64,000 bases of DNA from JAHEJX01 sp041605955 (GTDB taxonomy: Bacteria; Actinomycetota; Acidimicrobiia; Spongiisociales; UBA5794), in assembly GCA_041605955.1 (NCBI GenBank), contig JBFIXI010000008.1, positions 32,175 to 96,174 of the forward strand, in the 5' to 3' direction. Of the stretch, positions 42,728 to 51,205 are shown one piece after another. The notes beneath the pieces are model-generated. The model worked only from the letters and a program-made list of their open reading frames with translations, was not told the DNA's origin and did no database searches. Positions within the stretch are counted from its first letter, which is position 1. Each line of letters starts with the position of its first letter. The translations under genes were made by a program, and so were the position numbers.

Positions 42728-44374
42728 CTAGTCACCTGCCCGATAGAAGTCGACTTCGAGGGGTGGCAGCGATGGTAGGTCTCGGATAGCGTCGGCCGCT
42801 CGTTCCGCCAGCATCATCACCGGGGCATAGATGTTGCCGTTGGTCACATATGGCATCACGGAGGCGTCGACGATCCGCAATCCTTCGACTCCGTGAACCG
42901 CGAATGAGACGGGGTCGACCACGGCCATCTCCCCCACGCCCAACTTGCATGTGCCGCAAGGGTGCAGCGCCGTTTCGGCGTCGTGGGCGACCCATTTCAC
43001 GATCTCCTCGTCCGATTGCACGCCGGGGCCCGGTGACAGCTCACCCCCGTTGAAGACGTCGAAGGCGGGTTGATTGAGAATGTGTCGGGCATGGTGGATT
43101 GCTTCCACCCACTCGGCCCGGTCTTCGACCGTAGACAGGTAATTGAAGCGCAGCGCCGGCTTGTCCGTCGGGTCCGAGGACTTGATCATCACCGAGCCCG
43201 TCGAGTTGGAGTACATGGGCCCGATGTGAACCTGATAGCCATGACCACCCTCGCCGGGCACGGTCCCGTCGTAGCGGACCGCCAGCGGCAAGAAGTGGAT
43301 CATCAGATTGGGGTATGCCACCCGGTCGTTGCTGCGGATGAATCCGCCGGCTTCGAAGTGGTTGGATGCGGCGGCGCCTTTGCGCGCCAGCAGCCACTGC
43401 AGGCCGATCCACGGCCGATGGCGCCATTGCAGCGCCGGGTACAGCGACACCGGCTGTCGGGACGCATACTGCACGTAGACCTCGAGGTGGTCCTGGAGGT
43501 TGGCGCCCACACCGGGCAGATCGTGCACAACTTCGATGCCCATCGCTTCCAGATGCGGCGCCGGGCCCACCCCGGACAGCTGCAGCAGCTGCGGCGAGTT
43601 GATCGATCCACCGCATAGGATCACTTCGCCGGCGAGAACCGTCGCCGGCTTGCCGCGCCGTGTGTAGTCGATGCCGACCGCCCGGGTCCCCGAGAAACGA
43701 ATGCGGTTGACCAGAGCTCGCGTCACCACTTCGAGGTTGGGTCGTCGCATGGCGGGGTGGAGGTATGCCCGCGCTGCGCTCAGGCGGCGTCCTCGATGGA
43801 TGTTGCGATCGAAACGGGCAAAGCCCTCCTGTCGGTAGCCGTTGACGTCGTCGGTGAGCGGGTAGCCGGCCTGTTCGACTGCGGTGAAGAAGGCGGTGAA
43901 GAGCGGGTTCTCGACCCGGCCCCGTTCCAGGATCAGGGGACCATCGGCGCCGCGATACTCATCACCGCCGGCAAGGCAGGACTCCATCCGCTTGAAATAA
44001 GGGAGACAGTTGGCATAATCCCACTCCGCCATTCCCGGGTCGGCGGCCCAGCGGGCGAAGTCCAGCGGGTTGCCCCGCTGAAAGATCATCCCGTTGATGC
44101 TGCTGGACCCTCCCAGCACCTTGCCGCGGGCGTGGTAGATCCGGCGCCCGCCCATGTGGGGCTCGGGCTCGGACTCGTACATCCAGTCGTAGTGTTTGTT
44201 GCCGATCGGCATCGAGAATGCGCCCGGCATGTGGATGAGCAGGTCCCACTTGTAGTCGGGTCGACCCGCTTCGAGCACCAGAACGCGAGTACCTCGATCT
44301 TCGCTGAGGCGCGCCGCGACAACTGAACCGGCCGACCCGCCCCCAATGACGACGTAGTCGTATCCGGTGGTCAC
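42728..44374 (-). CDS. GMC-family FAD oxidoreductase (choline-dehydrogenase-like)
   Basis: 548 aa. FAD site VIGGGSAGS near the N terminus, then the GMC signatures GKVLGGSSSINGM and GGSINSPQLLQLSGVGP. Catalytic His in ETALHPCGTCKLG and NGNIYAPVMMLAERAAD at the C terminus are also present. HYDWMYESEPEP resembles BetA choline dehydrogenase, but no betaine aldehyde dehydrogenase lies nearby, so another alcohol is possible. GTG start with GGAG 6 nt upstream. Confidence 0.85.
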   Translation of the reverse strand: MTTGYDYVVIGGGSAGSVVAARLSEDRGTRVLVLEAGRPDYKWDLLIHMPGAFSMPIGNKHYDWMYESEPEPHMGGRRIYHARGKVLGGSSSINGMIFQRGNPLDFARWAADPGMAEWDYANCLPYFKRMESCLAGGDEYRGADGPLILERGRVENPLFTAFFTAVEQAGYPLTDDVNGYRQEGFARFDRNIHRGRRLSAARAYLHPAMRRPNLEVVTRALVNRIRFSGTRAVGIDYTRRGKPATVLAGEVILCGGSINSPQLLQLSGVGPAPHLEAMGIEVVHDLPGVGANLQDHLEVYVQYASRQPVSLYPALQWRHRPWIGLQWLLARKGAAASNHFEAGGFIRSNDRVAYPNLMIHFLPLAVRYDGTVPGEGGHGYQVHIGPMYSNSTGSVMIKSSDPTDKPALRFNYLSTVEDRAEWVEAIHHARHILNQPAFDVFNGGELSPGPGVQSDEEIVKWVAHDAETALHPCGTCKLGVGEMAVVDPVSFAVHGVEGLRIVDASVMPYVTNGNIYAPVMMLAERAADAIRDLPSLPPLEVDFYRAGD

Positions 44375-44494
44375 CTCGAGCTCCGGAGAGGAACGGGGCG
44401 TCCCGCGGCGCCGGCCTCTCTCATTGCAAACGTCGCGTTAGGCGGGACCAGGCTTGCCGGCACCCGGCCGGAGAACCGATCCGCTGGGCGGCGG

Positions 44495-44740
44495 CTACCG
44501 ATTCCGCGGGCGAGCTTCGTTGACGGTGAGCTGCCGACCTTCGAAGTCGGCGCCGTTGAGGGCGGCGATGGCGGCACGGGCGGCATCATCTTCCATCTCC
44601 ACGAAGCCGAAACCACGCGAGCGGCCGGTTTCCCGATCGGTGATGACGGTGGCGGAACTGACGGGCCCATGGGCGGCGAACAGCTCCTCCAGCTGAGCGC
44701 CGTTGGTGGAGAAGGGCAGATTGCCTACGAAGATATTCAA
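44495..44740 (-). CDS. RNA-recognition-motif (RRM) RNA-binding protein
   Basis: 81 aa, a single RRM. RNP2 is IFVGNLPF and RNP1 is RGFGFVEM, with the beta-alpha-beta-beta-alpha-beta order intact and a short basic tail (EARPRNR). Bacterial single-RRM proteins bind single-stranded RNA, often under cold or stress. The frame can only begin at a TTG here: the first strand starts immediately after it and no ATG or GTG is placed correctly. No strong Shine-Dalgarno sequence is visible, so expression may be weak or controlled through the leader. Confidence 0.85.
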   Translation of the reverse strand: MNIFVGNLPFSTNGAQLEELFAAHGPVSSATVITDRETGRSRGFGFVEMEDDAARAAIAALNGADFEGRQLTVNEARPRNR

Positions 44741-44859
44741 CTTGAGCAGTCACTTTCTGGCCTACCGAAACTCGGCCGCCGGTCTGGGAGCCCATTGTGC
44801 AGCTCCTTTGGCGGGCAGATTAGCCCGATGCTGCGATCACCCAGAGCACACTCGACTGG

Positions 44860-45387
44860 TCATGCCTGCGGTTCGATTTGAGCTATGTAAGGCAGCGTTC
44901 GGTAGCGCTCCGCCCAATCCAGCCCGTAGCCGACCACCCATACGTCCGGAATGTCGAATCCGAGATATGACACCGCGACGTCCACTTCGAGGCGATCCGG
45001 CTTGCGGAGCAATGTGCAGGCGCGCAGCGACCGCGGTCCGCGAGCTCCGAGGACCCGTATCAGATACTCGACGGTGTGTCCGGAGTCGACGATGTCCTCG
45101 ACGACGAGCACGTCCCGGTCCGTGATGTCGAGTCGTACGTCCATCAGCAGCCGAACTGCCCCGGAGTGAACTGTCGACTCGGAGTCTCCGTAGCTGGAAA
45201 CGGCGATGAACTCGATACGGTGGTTGACCTTCAGGTGTCGAGCCAGATCGGCTAAGAAGATGAACGACCCTTTGAGCACCCCGATCAAGATCAGCTCGTC
45301 GGTATCGGCATAGTCTCGATCGATCTCGGCAGCGATTTCAGCGACTCGGGCTGCGATCTGCTCCTCGGTGATCAGCGCTTCCGGCAC
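44860..45387 (-). CDS. hpt: hypoxanthine(-guanine) phosphoribosyltransferase
   Basis: 175 aa. Makes IMP/GMP from the free base and PRPP. The PRPP-binding loop is VLVVEDIVDSGHTVEYL; the N-terminal ILIGVLKGSFIFLADLARHL and C-terminal DVWVVGYGLDWAERYRTLPYI match type I Hpt. In many bacteria hpt lies with tilS and ftsH; here it stands alone. GTG start with TACGCT 6 nt upstream. It is divergent from the MBL-fold gene. Confidence 0.92.
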   Translation of the reverse strand: MPEALITEEQIAARVAEIAAEIDRDYADTDELILIGVLKGSFIFLADLARHLKVNHRIEFIAVSSYGDSESTVHSGAVRLLMDVRLDITDRDVLVVEDIVDSGHTVEYLIRVLGARGPRSLRACTLLRKPDRLEVDVAVSYLGFDIPDVWVVGYGLDWAERYRTLPYIAQIEPQA

Positions 45388-45393
45388 CCGCCG

Positions 45394-45399
45394 AGCGTA
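45394..45399 (-). promoter_or_regulatory. -10 element TACGCT, leaderless promoter of hpt
   Basis: Minus-strand TACGCT 6 nt before the GTG at 45387. Confidence 0.6.
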
Positions 45400-45438
45400 G
45401 CGGAAGCTCTTCGGGCGAGCGCGGCTGCCTAGTTAACC

Positions 45439-45444
45439 TAGGAT
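45439..45444 (+). promoter_or_regulatory. possible -10 element TAGGAT for the MBL-fold gene
   Basis: TAGGAT 20 nt before the ATG at 45465. Unlike the leaderless genes, it leaves a short leader carrying GGAGAG. It overlaps a small inverted repeat (CCTAG...CTAGG, 45428-45442). Confidence 0.4.
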
Positions 45445-45464
45445 CGGCGCCGACGGAGAGCCCT

Positions 45465-46418
45465 ATGAGCAAGCCATTCGCATCCGCAGCCGACCTCACC
45501 TCCAAAGAGGAAACTCTGGAGGTGCTGAGCGACGGGGTCTACGCCCTGACGGCCGAGGGTGATCCCAATGTCGGCGCCATCGAGGGAGAGGACTTCCTGG
45601 TCGCTTTCGAGGCGCGGGCCACACCAGTAATGGCGCAACAGTGGCTCACCAAGCTGCGAGAACATACCGACAAGCCGGTGCGCTATCTCGTGCTGTCGCA
45701 CTACCACGCGGTACGCACGTTGGGAGCGGCTGCGTTCGATGCTCAGGTGATCATCGCCCACACCAACACTCGGGATCTGATCGCCGAACGGGGGATGGAA
45801 GATTGGGAGTCGGAGGCAGGGCGGATGCCGCGCCTCTTCAAAGGCGCTGAGACCATCCCCGGCCTCACGTGGCCCGAGGTCACCTTCAATGACTCGCTGA
45901 CCATCGACCTGGGTGCAGCACGGGGGCCGCTTCACCTCAAGTATCTCGGTCGGGGACACACCAAGGGCGATATCGTGGCGTGGCTTCCGGCCCAGCGCAT
46001 CGTCTTTGCGGGCGACCTGGTCGAGGCCCAGGCTGCGCTCTACACCGGAGACGCTTACCACTTCGATTGGATGACGACGACTCTCGACAACGTGGCCTTA
46101 CTGGATGCTCGGGTCTTGGTCGGTGGTCGAGGCGCCGTCGTGAGAGATCAGGACGTGGCCGCGGCGATCGAGCAAACCCGTCTCTTCCTGACGACCATGC
46201 GTGACGAGGTGACTGCCGTCCATGAGGGCGGCGGTGCCCTCAAGGACGCCTTTGCCGCGGCTCACGCCGCGCTGCATCCGAAGTTCGGAGCCTGGCCCAT
46301 ATTCGAGCACTGCATGCCGTTCAATGTCGCCCGGTTGTGGGAAGAGCTCGAAGGCACCGGTCATCGGATCTGGACTGCGGCGCGCGATCAAGAGATCTGG
46401 GCCGCGCTCCAAGGCTGA
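45465..46418 (+). CDS. MBL-fold metallo-hydrolase with atypical metal motif
   Basis: 317 aa. Overall metallo-beta-lactamase fold: strands DPNVGAIEGEDFLVAFEARA, the loop LVLSHYHAVRTLG, LKYLGRGHTKGDIVAWLP and RIVFAGDLVEAQ. The canonical H-x-H-x-D-H motif reads HYHAVR, so the Asp and third His are missing. It belongs to a subfamily with this change or has altered metal binding. GGAGAG precedes the ATG. The stop overlaps the start of the arfB gene (TGATG). Confidence 0.8.
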   Translation: MSKPFASAADLTSKEETLEVLSDGVYALTAEGDPNVGAIEGEDFLVAFEARATPVMAQQWLTKLREHTDKPVRYLVLSHYHAVRTLGAAAFDAQVIIAHTNTRDLIAERGMEDWESEAGRMPRLFKGAETIPGLTWPEVTFNDSLTIDLGAARGPLHLKYLGRGHTKGDIVAWLPAQRIVFAGDLVEAQAALYTGDAYHFDWMTTTLDNVALLDARVLVGGRGAVVRDQDVAAAIEQTRLFLTTMRDEVTAVHEGGGALKDAFAAAHAALHPKFGAWPIFEHCMPFNVARLWEELEGTGHRIWTAARDQEIWAALQG

Positions 46419-46873
46419 TGGCAGCCGACGCAGACTCGGGCTCGGCACCGTTCGGAGATCTCCAGGTCAGCTCCCGTCTCACAATTCCCGCCGCTGAGCT
46501 CGAGGAGAGCTTCCAGACCACGGGAGGGCCGGGGGGCCAGCACGCCAACCGCTCTGCCACCGGGGTGACCCTCACCTGGCGTTACGCAACCAGCAGCGCG
46601 ATCACCGATGACGAGCGAGAGCAACTGGCGGCGGCTCTGGGGCGACGCGGCGCTGCCGGCGTCCTTCGGGTGGTGGCAGACAAGAGCCGCTCGCAGTGGC
46701 GGAACCGCTCGCTGGCTCGGTCCCGGCTGGCGCGCGTGGTGCGGGACGCGCTGCGGCCGACTACTCCGCGCCGGGCGACCAAGCCCAGCAAGGCGGCGCG
46801 GCAGCGCCGCCTCACCGAGAAGAAGCATCGGGCGGAGACCAAGCGGCTACGCCGGCCTCCGCCGGCCGATTGA
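46418..46873 (+). CDS. arfB: alternative ribosome-rescue factor ArfB (peptidyl-tRNA hydrolase, RF-1 domain)
   Basis: 151 aa. Releases peptides from ribosomes stalled at mRNA 3' ends. The catalytic GGQ lies in TTGGPGGQHANRSATGV (residues 39-41), and the basic C-terminal tail (KPSKAARQRR...EKKHRAETKRLRR) fits the mRNA channel. The ATG overlaps the upstream stop as TGATG, so translation is coupled to the MBL-fold gene. The upstream open frame is not needed. It has no release-factor codon-recognition domain, as expected for ArfB. Confidence 0.9.
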   Translation: MAADADSGSAPFGDLQVSSRLTIPAAELEESFQTTGGPGGQHANRSATGVTLTWRYATSSAITDDEREQLAAALGRRGAAGVLRVVADKSRSQWRNRSLARSRLARVVRDALRPTTPRRATKPSKAARQRRLTEKKHRAETKRLRRPPPAD

Positions 46874-46962
46874 CCCTAGGTGCCCCCGCCGGGTCGCCCG
46901 AAGCGTGCGCTGCGAAGAATTCGATCCTGCGCCCGATGAGGTCCAGGCGCGGGAATCACGCC

Positions 46963-49005
46963 CTAGAAGACCATGCACAGTCGTAGGGAGTCGTACATGG
47001 CGGCGTGGATGTTACGGCTGGCGACGGCGTCGCCCACCCGAAAGAGCTGGTATTCCCCCGCCGGGTTCGTAGCGATCCTCTGAGGCTCACCGGCGATCAG
47101 CGCGTCGAGATCGACCTCGCCCCCGTTACTCGAATCTCCGACCAAGTCCCAATACAGCTCATCCAGCGGCACGGTGCCGTGCTCGACGACGATGTGGTCG
47201 GCCGCCCGGTGCACCGTGTCGTCGGTGTACTCGTTGTAGAAGGTGCCGATGAGCTCACCGCCGGACTTGTCGACTCGGATCAGGCGCAGATCGGGAGTGA
47301 ACCGGACCCCGTGCTCGTAGAACGCCTTCAGGTATGCCGGATAAAGCGTGCCGGTCACGTCATGACCGGCAATTCGGTCCGGCGATATCAGCTCCACCGC
47401 CACTCCATCGCGGCCGAGGCGCTCTGCAGTCGACAGCGCCTGATCGCCGCCGTGATCGTCGTACACCATCACCCGACCCCGGGGACGGAGGGTGCCCGCA
47501 ATGACGTCCCAAGTCGAGTCGACCAGGTGCTCCCCCGCCTCGAGAAACCCGGTGTTGGGAACGCCACCCGTGGCCACGATGACGATGTCCGGCTCCTCCG
47601 CAGTGACGGTGGCGGCTTGGGCGAAGACGTTGAGGCGAATGTCGACCCCGAGCCGGTGCAATGTTGCCGCCAGCCAATCCACGATCCCGATCAGATCGCG
47701 GCGCCGCTCGATGGCGCGAGCTGCCAGATTCACCTGCCCTCCGAGCTCGTGGGCGGCTTCGAACAGGACCACTGCATGGCCTCGTTCCGCGCAGACCCGG
47801 GCCGCCTCCATCCCGGCCGGGCCGCCTCCCACGACAACCACCTTCTTGGCAGGGCCGGATGTGGGGGGGATCACGTGCGGGATGGTTTCCTCCCGCCCCG
47901 TGGCCGGGTTTTGAATACACAGCGCTTCGTGGCCCAGATAGAGCCGATTGAGACAATACGAGGCACCTACGCATGTCCGGATCTCGTCGGCGCGGCCGGT
48001 CTCCAGCTTCTTCACGATGTATGGATCGGCCATGTGGGCTCGGGTCATGCCAACCATGTCGACCAGGCCTTGAGAGATAGCGTGGCGGGCCGTCTCCAGG
48101 TCGGTGATGCGGGCGGCATGAAAGACCGGGATGTCGACTGCCGCCTTCAACGCCGCCGCCAGCGGAAGATGGGGCGCCAGCGGGGTGCCGTAGTTGGGGA
48201 TCACATGGCTGAGGGACCGATCGGTAGCGATCCAGCCGCGGGTGACGTTGACGAAGTCGATCATGCCGGTCGCCACCAGGCGCCGGGCGATCTCGGTCAG
48301 AGCTCCTTGGTCGAGGCCACCTGCTTCGTCCTCACTGCCGGACATTCTGATGCCGACGATGTAGTCGTCACCGACGGCTGCGCGAATCGCGGCCAAGACT
48401 TCCAAGGAGAACCGCATCCGGTTTTCGAGGCTCCCGCCGTAGCGGTCGGTTCGCTTGTTGACGAGCGGGGTCCAGAACTGATCCATCAGGTGGCCGTAGG
48501 CGATCACCTCGACGCCGTCGAGTCCCCCGTCCATAGTGCGTCGGGCCGCCGCCGCGTATGCGTCGACGATGCGACGGATATCGCTCTCTTCCATGGCCTT
48601 GGGGAACGCCCGATGCATCGGCTCGCGCACCAGCGAAGGCGCCACCACGGGAAGCCAGTTTTCGACGTCCCACGATGTGCGGCGACCCATGTGGGTGATC
48701 TGGCACATCACCGCGGCGCCATGGCGATGGACCCGGTCCGCCATCTGCTGAAAGTACGGGATGATGTCGTCGTTGCCTGCATAGAGCTGCCCGAACGCCG
48801 CCGGGGAGTCGGGGGCGACGTTGGTCGAGCCGCCGAACATCGTCAGCGCGAGGCCGCCCTTGGCCTTCTCCTCGTGATACAGCTGATAGCGCAGCTTCGG
48901 TAGCGCCTCGTCGGCATATGCCGGTTCGTGGCTGGTGCTCATGATCCGGTTCTTCAACCTGAGGTGCTTGAGCTGAAAGGGTTGGAGAAGTGGATCGATG
49001 CTCAT
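46963..49005 (-). CDS. TMADH/FadH-like FMN-FAD oxidoreductase, one cluster cysteine replaced
   Basis: 680 aa. N-terminal old-yellow-enzyme barrel (LKNRIMSTSHEP, VMCQITHMGRR, EVIAYGHLMDQFWTPLVNKRTDRYGGS) and C-terminal FAD/NAD domain (VVVVGGGPAGMEAARVCAERG). The linking iron-sulfur region reads C345-V-G-A-S-Y-C351 with a later Cys363, so the usual second cysteine is alanine. Substrates of the family include dienoyl-CoA and methylated amines. It lies 49 nt behind the TauE-like gene on the same strand. The ATG is selected because the barrel begins there. Confidence 0.85.
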   Translation of the reverse strand: MSIDPLLQPFQLKHLRLKNRIMSTSHEPAYADEALPKLRYQLYHEEKAKGGLALTMFGGSTNVAPDSPAAFGQLYAGNDDIIPYFQQMADRVHRHGAAVMCQITHMGRRTSWDVENWLPVVAPSLVREPMHRAFPKAMEESDIRRIVDAYAAAARRTMDGGLDGVEVIAYGHLMDQFWTPLVNKRTDRYGGSLENRMRFSLEVLAAIRAAVGDDYIVGIRMSGSEDEAGGLDQGALTEIARRLVATGMIDFVNVTRGWIATDRSLSHVIPNYGTPLAPHLPLAAALKAAVDIPVFHAARITDLETARHAISQGLVDMVGMTRAHMADPYIVKKLETGRADEIRTCVGASYCLNRLYLGHEALCIQNPATGREETIPHVIPPTSGPAKKVVVVGGGPAGMEAARVCAERGHAVVLFEAAHELGGQVNLAARAIERRRDLIGIVDWLAATLHRLGVDIRLNVFAQAATVTAEEPDIVIVATGGVPNTGFLEAGEHLVDSTWDVIAGTLRPRGRVMVYDDHGGDQALSTAERLGRDGVAVELISPDRIAGHDVTGTLYPAYLKAFYEHGVRFTPDLRLIRVDKSGGELIGTFYNEYTDDTVHRAADHIVVEHGTVPLDELYWDLVGDSSNGGEVDLDALIAGEPQRIATNPAGEYQLFRVGDAVASRNIHAAMYDSLRLCMVF

Positions 49006-49054
49006 GCCGTCGCCTGCTCTGCGACCCGCACGGTAACCGCAACCGCGGGTGCAT

Positions 49055-49780
49055 TCACCCCAATGCCGCCCGCAGCAGGAGCGCGAGGGCGGCTGCGCTG
49101 GAGAGCGTGAAGATGCCGGCGCGCAGGGTGCGCTCCGACGCCCGGTCCTTGAGCCAAGAACTTGCCATGAACCCGACGGCGGCGGCCGGCATGAGAGCCA
49201 ATCCGACGAAGACATCCGTCCGGGTTATGTCCCCGACGAGGATGCGAACGGTCAAGGTGATGGAGACACCGATCGTGAAGATGACTCCCAGCGTGGCGCG
49301 GATCGTCGGGCCCTCCTCCCGGCTGTAGAGGAGGGCAACCGGTGGGCCCCCAATCGTGGCGACATAAGAAGACACCCCTGCAAAGACCCCTGTGCCGAAC
49401 TCGATGCCCCGAGTGCGTTTCAGTTTCACTCCGGACGCCAGGATGAACACTGCAGCCAATACGAGCATTCCGATCATCAGGTCGAGCACGCGATCGGTGG
49501 CTATCGCCAGCAGCCAGACCCCGATGGCGGCTCCGGGCAAGCGCCCCAGCATGATCCAGACCACCCCACTCTTGTCTACGGCGGCCCGCTCGCGCAGCAC
49601 GGCTGCCACGGTCTGCGGAGCCGAGAGGATCAGCTGGGGCACCGGAGCCAGCAAAGGGTTGATGAGCGACATCACGGGCACCGCCACAATGTTGAAGCCG
49701 AGACCGATCGTGCCTTGGACCGCGGCGGCCAGGACGACGGCCGCGAGGGCCAGAACGAATTCGAGAGCGGTGACGCTCAA
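49055..49780 (-). CDS. TauE/SafE-family membrane permease
   Basis: 241 aa, seven to eight TM helices. Family motifs GTIGLGFNIVAVPVM near the N terminus and a second G-V-S-S-Y-V-A-T-I-G-G-P-P-V-A-L-L-Y in the middle are the two inverted-repeat signatures. Members export sulfite, sulfoacetate or other organic anions. The start is a TTG with GAGG very close to it, so the exact start is uncertain. It may be co-transcribed with the downstream flavoenzyme gene. Confidence 0.8.
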   Translation of the reverse strand: MSVTALEFVLALAAVVLAAAVQGTIGLGFNIVAVPVMSLINPLLAPVPQLILSAPQTVAAVLRERAAVDKSGVVWIMLGRLPGAAIGVWLLAIATDRVLDLMIGMLVLAAVFILASGVKLKRTRGIEFGTGVFAGVSSYVATIGGPPVALLYSREEGPTIRATLGVIFTIGVSITLTVRILVGDITRTDVFVGLALMPAAAVGFMASSWLKDRASERTLRAGIFTLSSAAALALLLRAALG

Positions 49781-49859
49781 CCCTCGGCTCCCACCGTCGG
49801 AGAACGGCGAGTATCGCAGCTGAGCGCCGGCATCGGCGTCGACGACAGCCGCGGCGGCT

Positions 49860-49865
49860 TACGAT
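49860..49865 (+). promoter_or_regulatory. -10 element TACGAT, leaderless promoter
   Basis: TACGAT ends 6 nt before the ATG at 49872. Confidence 0.6.
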
Positions 49866-49871
49866 GCTGCG

Positions 49872-51134
49872 ATGTCGACGCCTAACGTCACTCTCCAGTT
49901 CGGCGAGGAACGTCGCCGCGGGCTGCGCATCATGCGCACCGTGGCGACGAGCCTGCTGGTTGTGGCGGCTCTCGTGTTCCTATGGACCGTTCGCTTCGGC
50001 TCGGAGGCAACGTGGGTTGGCTACCTGCGCGCCGGCGCCGAAGCCGCCATGGTCGGGGCGATCGCAGACTGGTTCGCAGTCACCGCAATCTTCAAACACC
50101 CGTTGGGCATTCCCATTCCCCACACGGCCCTGATCCCGCGCGGCAAGGACGCCATCGGGCACGGCCTCGGCGAGTTCATCCGCGGCAATTTCCTCGCCCC
50201 CGCGGAGGTGGCGCTACGTATCCACGAGGCGCATCCGGCACAGCGGCTGGGCCGCTGGCTGAGCCAGCCCGAGAATGCGGCCGCTATGGCTACCCAGCTG
50301 GCCACGCTGACCCGAACCACGGTCGAGCTCCTCAAGGACGACGAGGTACAGGAGTCGATCGAATCGGTCATCGCCAAGCGGGTCCGCTCGATACCGCTCG
50401 CTCCGTTGATCGGGAACACACTCGATCACGTCATGGCCGGCGATCGCCATCACGTGCTGGTCGATGGGGCGCTGACCGGCATCGACAAGGCGGTTGTCGA
50501 GAACCGGGAGATGCTTCGCAAACGCCTTGGGCAGGAGTCACCTTGGTGGGTACCCGAGGCAGTCGATGACGCGGTGTTTCGGCGCATCCTCGAAGGAATC
50601 CAGTCCTTCATCGCCGACCTCAAGGCCGACGCCAACCACGAGCTGCGGCGTGATCTGGATCGGCGAGGCGCGGAACTAGCGCGGCAGCTGCGCGAATCCC
50701 CCGAGATGACGCGCCGGGTGGATGCTCTCAAGGAGGAGCTGCTCGCCCATCCCGAGTTCCGGGCGTGGGCTTCGGGGTTGTGGACCCAGCTCAAGGCCGA
50801 CCTGGTGCACGCCCTGGAACGGCCGGAGAGCGCCGCCCGGCAGCGGATCGAGGCGACCATTGTGGATTTGGCACAGCGTCTCACGGCAGATGCCGACCTG
50901 CAGCACACGGTCGATCGCTGGCTCGCCGAGACGGCTCAACGCACATTGCGCGAGTCGGGCGATGAGATCGTCAAGCTGGTGGCAAGCACCGTCGACCGCT
51001 GGGATGCCAAAGAGACGTCGTCGCGCATCGAGCTGCTGGTGGGCAAGGACCTGCAATACATCCGCATCAACGGAACGGTGGTTGGTGCCCTCATCGGCCT
51101 GTTGATCCATGCCGTCGCCACCAACGTCGGATGA
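49872..51134 (+). CDS. DUF445 (YjiN-like) membrane protein
   Basis: 420 aa. Two N-terminal hydrophobic segments (SLLVVAALVFLWTV and the AAMVGAIADWFAVTAIFKHPLGIPIPHTALIP block that defines the family), a long charged helical region, and a C-terminal TM (VVGALIGLLIHAVA). The topology suggests a membrane-tethered coiled helical bundle. Function is unknown in the family. Convergent with the RTX protein gene. Confidence 0.85.
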   Translation: MSTPNVTLQFGEERRRGLRIMRTVATSLLVVAALVFLWTVRFGSEATWVGYLRAGAEAAMVGAIADWFAVTAIFKHPLGIPIPHTALIPRGKDAIGHGLGEFIRGNFLAPAEVALRIHEAHPAQRLGRWLSQPENAAAMATQLATLTRTTVELLKDDEVQESIESVIAKRVRSIPLAPLIGNTLDHVMAGDRHHVLVDGALTGIDKAVVENREMLRKRLGQESPWWVPEAVDDAVFRRILEGIQSFIADLKADANHELRRDLDRRGAELARQLRESPEMTRRVDALKEELLAHPEFRAWASGLWTQLKADLVHALERPESAARQRIEATIVDLAQRLTADADLQHTVDRWLAETAQRTLRESGDEIVKLVASTVDRWDAKETSSRIELLVGKDLQYIRINGTVVGALIGLLIHAVATNVG

Positions 51135-51145
51135 AGCGCTGCCTC

Positions 51146-51167
51146 CCACGGGCGGCGTCCGCCGTGG
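51146..51167 (+). terminator. bidirectional hairpin between convergent genes
   Basis: CCACGG(G)CGG-CGT-CCGCCGTGG: a 9-bp stem with one bulged G and a 3-nt loop. It is placed 12 nt after the DUF445 stop and 39 nt from the stop of the converging RTX gene. No T-tract. Confidence 0.45.
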
Positions 51168-51205
51168 TGACACCCCGACTCCAGCCGGTGGGATGAGGCG
51201 TCAGG

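Noticed and set aside
47005..48903. 632-codon plus-strand frame
   Set aside because: Antisense shadow of the TMADH/FadH-like enzyme; no recognisable domain.
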